Translations under genes and position numbers: made by a program
The notes under the pieces: model-generated
What the model was told of the DNA's origin: nothing
What the model saw: the letters and a program-made list of their open reading frames with translations, nothing else
Database searches by the model: none
Shown: piece by piece, positions 7,821-10,582 of the stretch
How the letters are laid out: the number at the start of each line of letters is the position of its first letter
Position numbering within the stretch: position 1 is the first letter of the stretch
Assembly: GCA_021818045.1 (NCBI GenBank)
Contig: JAKAFF010000028.1
Location: forward strand, 1 to 10,582
From: a bacterium
GTDB lineage: Bacteria > Chlamydiota > Chlamydiia > Chlamydiales > SM23-39
DNA: 10,582 bases
Direction of reading: 5' to 3'

Positions 7821-10009
7821 AGAAAAATCTTCCTAAATTGCACCGACTCTCCTGCCAATACGTAGGCGATGTTGTCAATGTCTTTTGTTTTATCCAGTAG
7901 CGTTTCAAAATAGGTTGCATACTCATCTGCACTGCATCCTGGTTCTGGTTGTTTTAACCCCAAGAAAGTCAGATCTCGATGGCGCGATTCGCTGGTGAGA
8001 TTTGTAAAAAAATCTCCATCTGGGCGGAGCATGGGAGTAAATTGTAGGTTTTTAATGCGCAGTTTTTCGCGGTATTTTTCAAATCGCTCGAGCAATTCCT
8101 TTTGCTCTTGCTCGCTTTTGGCAATCACCTTGATTTGAATTTGCGCAAACGGCCAGAGTTTGCTTTGCTGCAATAAAAAGGCAAGTGCTAAGGAAAACTC
8201 AAAGTTGCCGGGATATTTGCCCCTCCACCACAGATCGATCTGCTTGTTTTGTCTCGCTGGGTCCGCATAGACATAGTCTCGCACAGGGTCGTCTTTGAGC
8301 AAAACCACATTTTTTTTCTGAGCGTGTATGTCTAAGATCAGGCGAGAGAGTTCCTTTGGTTCATAGGAGGGCAGAGAAAAGAAAATCGTATTGGGTTTTA
8401 AGTGCCCAAAACCATAGTTCTTAATCATTTGACCTGCGGCCAAAGAGGGGTCGTCAAAGGTGTTGATGTGCACGTGGGAAGGAACTCGAAATCCTTGGAG
8501 TGCTGTTTTGATTTTAGGCCCCGTGTCTGCTTCTTGCTCTTTTAAAGAGGCGCCGAAAGTTAAAAACCCCTTTTCCTGATTGATCGCATGGGCGAAGAAG
8601 ACCAGGTTTTTACGCACATTTGCAGAATCAAAGAGAGCGAGAATATGGGGGCGCCAGTTTTTAGCATTTGTTTCGAGATTGCTGAGCTTGACCGTGCCTT
8701 TGTGGATAAAGTAGGAATAGATGCTATAGCGAATATCTTCCCAGTTCGCAGTAAGCTTTCTTTGCGATGTCCAAAAACAAAGAGCCACTAAAAGTAGAAA
8801 AACTGTAAAAGCCGCACCCGAATTGATCAAAAACATGGCGCTTAAGCATCCGATTGCGCCGACAAGAGAGATGGCAGGTGGCACTCTGAGCGTGGGGCGC
8901 CAGCTCGGATTGCGGATAAAACTTTCCATGAAGGCGATGAAATTGATGAGCGTGTAGGACAATAGACATGCCATGGTCATGATGGGGATGATTTGATTGA
9001 TGCTCGTAAATGTCAGAAGGACCAAAGCCAAAGAGTAGACGACGATGGTGGCGCTACGGGGTTGCCCACTTGGGCCATGTCCTTTGGCCAAAAAATTTGG
9101 CAAAATGCCATCTTTTGCAATGGCTTGCATCACCCTTGGGCCTCCTAAAATGGCTCCAAGCGCGCTCGATAGCGATGCCGTCCAAAGCCCGATTAAAATC
9201 AGGGGGCGAAAGTGATTTGTATAGTAGAGCAAGAATGGATAGCCCCTGAGCATGTCGGAGCTTGCATGATGCGATAAAAACAGGGCAATGCTGAAATAAA
9301 GGACAAAAACGGTAAGGACGGAGGCAATGGTGCCGATAGGCAGCGAGCGGGCTGGGTTTCTTAAATCCCCCGACATCGACATTCCGCTTTCAATCCCGGT
9401 TGTCGCTGGGAAAAACATGGAAAAGGCCACCCAAAACGACATGGTAGGATCGGTTGCGATGGCAGGTAAACTATCTGGAACTCGATTCCACCCCCAAAAA
9501 ATAGCGGAAATGGCTGTTAAGAGGCCAACAAAGATCAGCATCTGAGTTCTTAGAGCAAAGGCTGTAGAAAAATAGGAGACTAAGACAAGGGTTGTAAGGG
9601 TTGAGATCTTGATAAGGGGCAGCGATGCATCAGGAAAAAGTTCACTGATCGATAGGGAAAATCCAGTCACGCATAAAGTGATTGAGCAAAGCTGCGAGAT
9701 GCACTGTAAAACGCCGATTGCACTCCCGAATTCGATTCCTAAAGACCTGGAAATGAGGTAGTAAGAACCTCCTCCTTTCATTTTCATGTTCGAGACGATA
9801 GCGGTCATAGAGAGGGAAGTGAGGAGGATTAGAGAAGAAGAGAGGGTGATCACGAAGCCCATGGTGAACATTCCCACATGGCCCAAGATCCAGCCCAAAC
9901 GCATAAAAAGGATGACCCCGATCATTTGGAGCACGTCCGGGATATAGACCCCCTTCACGGTTCCAAATTTCCCATCCAATTCTGCTTTAAAGCGCGAAAA
10001 AATCGCCAC
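7817..10009 (-). CDS. SLC12-type cation-chloride cotransporter (730 aa)
   Basis: This is a bacterial member of the APC-superfamily cation-chloride cotransporter (NKCC/NCC/KCC) group, expected in the inner membrane. The first 415 residues hold about 12 membrane segments with strong family motifs: GVYIPDVLQMIGVILFMRLGW (20-40), GGGSYYLISRSLG (79-91), FFPATTGIESGMSMSGDLRNP (199-219), LSSALGAILGGPRVMQAIAKD (280-300) and INFIAFMESFIRNPSWRP (355-372). A cytoplasmic domain of about 310 residues begins near NWRPHILAL (451-459), as in animal SLC12 proteins. Tyr83/84, Pro201 and Thr204 match positions known for K+ binding, and Ser281-Ser282 match the Na+-site serine pair of Na+-dependent members. A plain amino acid permease is less likely because of the long C-terminal domain. 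The start is GTG at 10009, with GAGG 7 bases before it. It is coupled to the MscS gene. Substrates are predicted, not proven. Confidence 0.9.
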   Translation of the reverse strand: MAIFSRFKAELDGKFGTVKGVYIPDVLQMIGVILFMRLGWILGHVGMFTMGFVITLSSSLILLTSLSMTAIVSNMKMKGGGSYYLISRSLGIEFGSAIGVLQCISQLCSITLCVTGFSLSISELFPDASLPLIKISTLTTLVLVSYFSTAFALRTQMLIFVGLLTAISAIFWGWNRVPDSLPAIATDPTMSFWVAFSMFFPATTGIESGMSMSGDLRNPARSLPIGTIASVLTVFVLYFSIALFLSHHASSDMLRGYPFLLYYTNHFRPLILIGLWTASLSSALGAILGGPRVMQAIAKDGILPNFLAKGHGPSGQPRSATIVVYSLALVLLTFTSINQIIPIMTMACLLSYTLINFIAFMESFIRNPSWRPTLRVPPAISLVGAIGCLSAMFLINSGAAFTVFLLLVALCFWTSQRKLTANWEDIRYSIYSYFIHKGTVKLSNLETNAKNWRPHILALFDSANVRKNLVFFAHAINQEKGFLTFGASLKEQEADTGPKIKTALQGFRVPSHVHINTFDDPSLAAGQMIKNYGFGHLKPNTIFFSLPSYEPKELSRLILDIHAQKKNVVLLKDDPVRDYVYADPARQNKQIDLWWRGKYPGNFEFSLALAFLLQQSKLWPFAQIQIKVIAKSEQEQKELLERFEKYREKLRIKNLQFTPMLRPDGDFFTNLTSESRHRDLTFLGLKQPEPGCSADEYATYFETLLDKTKDIDNIAYVLAGESVQFRKIFL

Positions 10010-10042
10010 TTGCTTTCCTCAAGGTTGTTCGATACAGGGGCG

Positions 10043-10071
10043 ATCATAACATGCCAGGTTTTTCTACCCAA
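10043..10071 (-). promoter_or_regulatory. candidate sigma-70-type promoter for the cotransporter-MscS operon
   Basis: On the minus strand a -35 box TTGGGT (10066-10071) and a -10 box TATGAT (10043-10048, five of six consensus bases) are exactly 17 bases apart. Transcription would start near 10036, giving a leader of about 27 bases that keeps the GAGG ribosome site. The -35 box is weak beyond TTG. This is the best-spaced promoter candidate in the window. Confidence 0.5.
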
Positions 10072-10150
10072 GAGCCTATATTCAGCAATTATCTGGAAGA
10101 AAATGAACGATGTGTGCTAAATTTTTCGCCTTTTGAAATTATTTATAATG

Positions 10151-10156
10151 AAGGAG
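10151..10156 (+). promoter_or_regulatory. strong ribosome binding site of the 101-aa gene
   Basis: AAGGAG lies seven bases before ATG 10164. The perfect TATAAT at 10144-10149 just upstream is too close to be its -10 box, because transcription would then begin within or after the ribosome site. Confidence 0.7.
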
Positions 10157-10163
10157 ATAGAAA

Positions 10164-10469
10164 ATGGCAAAAATACAGCGTCGTCCGAATCCGCCCGCAC
10201 CACAGCATGCAGCAGCCGTTGCAAGCGTCCTCATGTTTCCCAATCAAGAAGCAATTACAAGAGCTATGTTGGCAGCTCTTCAAGGAACTCCTAGAATCAA
10301 TCGCGCTGCAATTAATGCGCTGAGTGAACATTATGCGGGCAGGGAATTTACGCCGCAAACAATGGGGCACTTTAATCGCCTGTTTTTGGTTCATAGCAGA
10401 GGAGAAACCAGTGCAGATATGGTAAAATACCGAAACGCACTCCAGAGGGCAGTGGATATACACAAATGA
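10164..10469 (+). CDS. unrecognised small basic protein (101 aa)
   Basis: I do not recognise this family. The gene has a very good ribosome site, AAGGAG at 10151-10156, seven bases before the ATG, and ends at TGA 10467-10469. The N terminus is basic and proline-rich (KIQRRPNPPAP), then come alanine-rich stretches that look helical (around residues 16-40 and 46-56). Residues 61-101 are mixed and basic, ending DIHK. There are no cysteines, no signal peptide and no membrane segment, so a soluble cytoplasmic or secreted-without-signal protein is expected. It is divergent from the cotransporter gene, from which it is separated by 154 bases, and is followed by the large inverted repeat. The antisense frame of 118 codons over the same bases looks like a shadow because it lacks a ribosome site as good as this one. 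Function is unknown. Confidence 0.72.
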   Translation: MAKIQRRPNPPAPQHAAAVASVLMFPNQEAITRAMLAALQGTPRINRAAINALSEHYAGREFTPQTMGHFNRLFLVHSRGETSADMVKYRNALQRAVDIHK

Positions 10470-10491
10470 GTTCAAAAGTTGGATTTTCGGC

Positions 10492-10508
10492 TGCGCCAAA
10501 GCGGCGCA
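10492..10508. repeat. small GC-rich hairpin inside the left arm
   Basis: TGCGCC at 10492-10497 and GGCGCA at 10503-10508 are perfect complements around the 5-base loop AAAGC. It starts 22 bases after the stop of the 101-aa gene and overlaps the left arm of the larger inverted repeat, so the two structures would compete. No T-run follows. It could help end or protect the mRNA of the small gene. Confidence 0.5.
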
Positions 10509-10582
10509 ATTTACCTATCGTAAGTGACCCTATATTTTTAATATTGGGTCACTTACGATAGATAAATTCCGCCAGCTTTCGC
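10495..10582. repeat. long inverted repeat (hairpin) at the window edge
   Basis: A perfect 16-base stem, CTATCGTAAGTGACCC at 10515-10530 and its complement at 10546-10561, encloses a 15-base AT-rich loop (10531-10545) that can itself pair in part (ATATT with AATAT). The arms continue outward with few mismatches: AATTTA (10509-10513 region) pairs with TAAATT, GGCG with CGCC, and AAAGC (10498-10502) with GCTTT (10575-10579) after one extra base. Each arm is therefore about 35 bases, and the right arm reaches the window end. No T-run follows the stem, so it is not a classic intrinsic terminator. A palindromic mobile-element relic, a MITE-like unit or a dispersed hairpin repeat are the main options. 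Confidence 0.8.

Noticed and set aside
10144..10149. Perfect TATAAT as -10 box of the 101-aa gene
   Set aside because: The start of transcription would fall at about 10156, at the end of the ribosome site, and no -35 box is found at 16-18 bases.
10143..10499. Minus-strand frame of 118 codons
   Set aside because: Antisense to the 101-aa gene, which has the far better ribosome site; this frame has no domain and a Cys/His-rich shadow composition.
10515..10561. CRISPR-like or rho-independent terminator reading of the palindrome
   Set aside because: There is only one unit, no regularly spaced repeats and no T-run after the stem.

Overview
The window (about 10.6 kb, GC roughly in the high 40s percent) is tightly packed bacterial DNA. 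It holds seven confident genes and one unrecognised small gene, with short or negative intergenic spacing, several start/stop overlaps and mostly readable Shine-Dalgarno sites. The mix is a plant/fungal-type proton-pumping P-type ATPase, a cation-chloride cotransporter of the SLC12 type, phosphoketolase plus acetate kinase, and a tiny cysteine-rich lipoprotein. This would fit an environmental chlamydia-like or other host-associated Gram-negative bacterium. That placement is inference: no rRNA or marker gene is present.

Layout. Positions 84-4369 are a minus-strand run read in the order acetate kinase, H+-ATPase, beta-carbonic anhydrase, then a 55-residue cysteine-rich lipoprotein that is too short for usual length cut-offs. 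The first three genes overlap by a few bases and look translationally coupled. The lipoprotein follows 38 bases later with a strong ribosome binding site. From a 51-base divergent gap, phosphoketolase runs on the plus strand (4421-6796). Its 3' end overlaps by 50 bases the tail of an MscS-type channel gene coming from the other side. That channel gene (6747-7820) is coupled by an ATGA overlap to an SLC12-type cotransporter gene (7817-10009), which has a good promoter candidate in front. A plus-strand gene for an unrecognised 101-residue basic protein (10164-10469) follows, then a long nearly perfect inverted repeat that runs to the window edge.

How the parts may work together. Phosphoketolase cleaves xylulose-5-P or fructose-6-P to acetyl-phosphate, and acetate kinase turns acetyl-phosphate plus ADP into ATP and acetate. 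The ATPase spends ATP to export protons, and carbonic anhydrase interconverts CO2 with bicarbonate and a proton. The cotransporter and the mechanosensitive channel would move salt in and release solutes under tension. Read together, the window resembles a small energy, pH, ion and volume homeostasis cluster. The individual gene assignments are firm; the joint role is inference.
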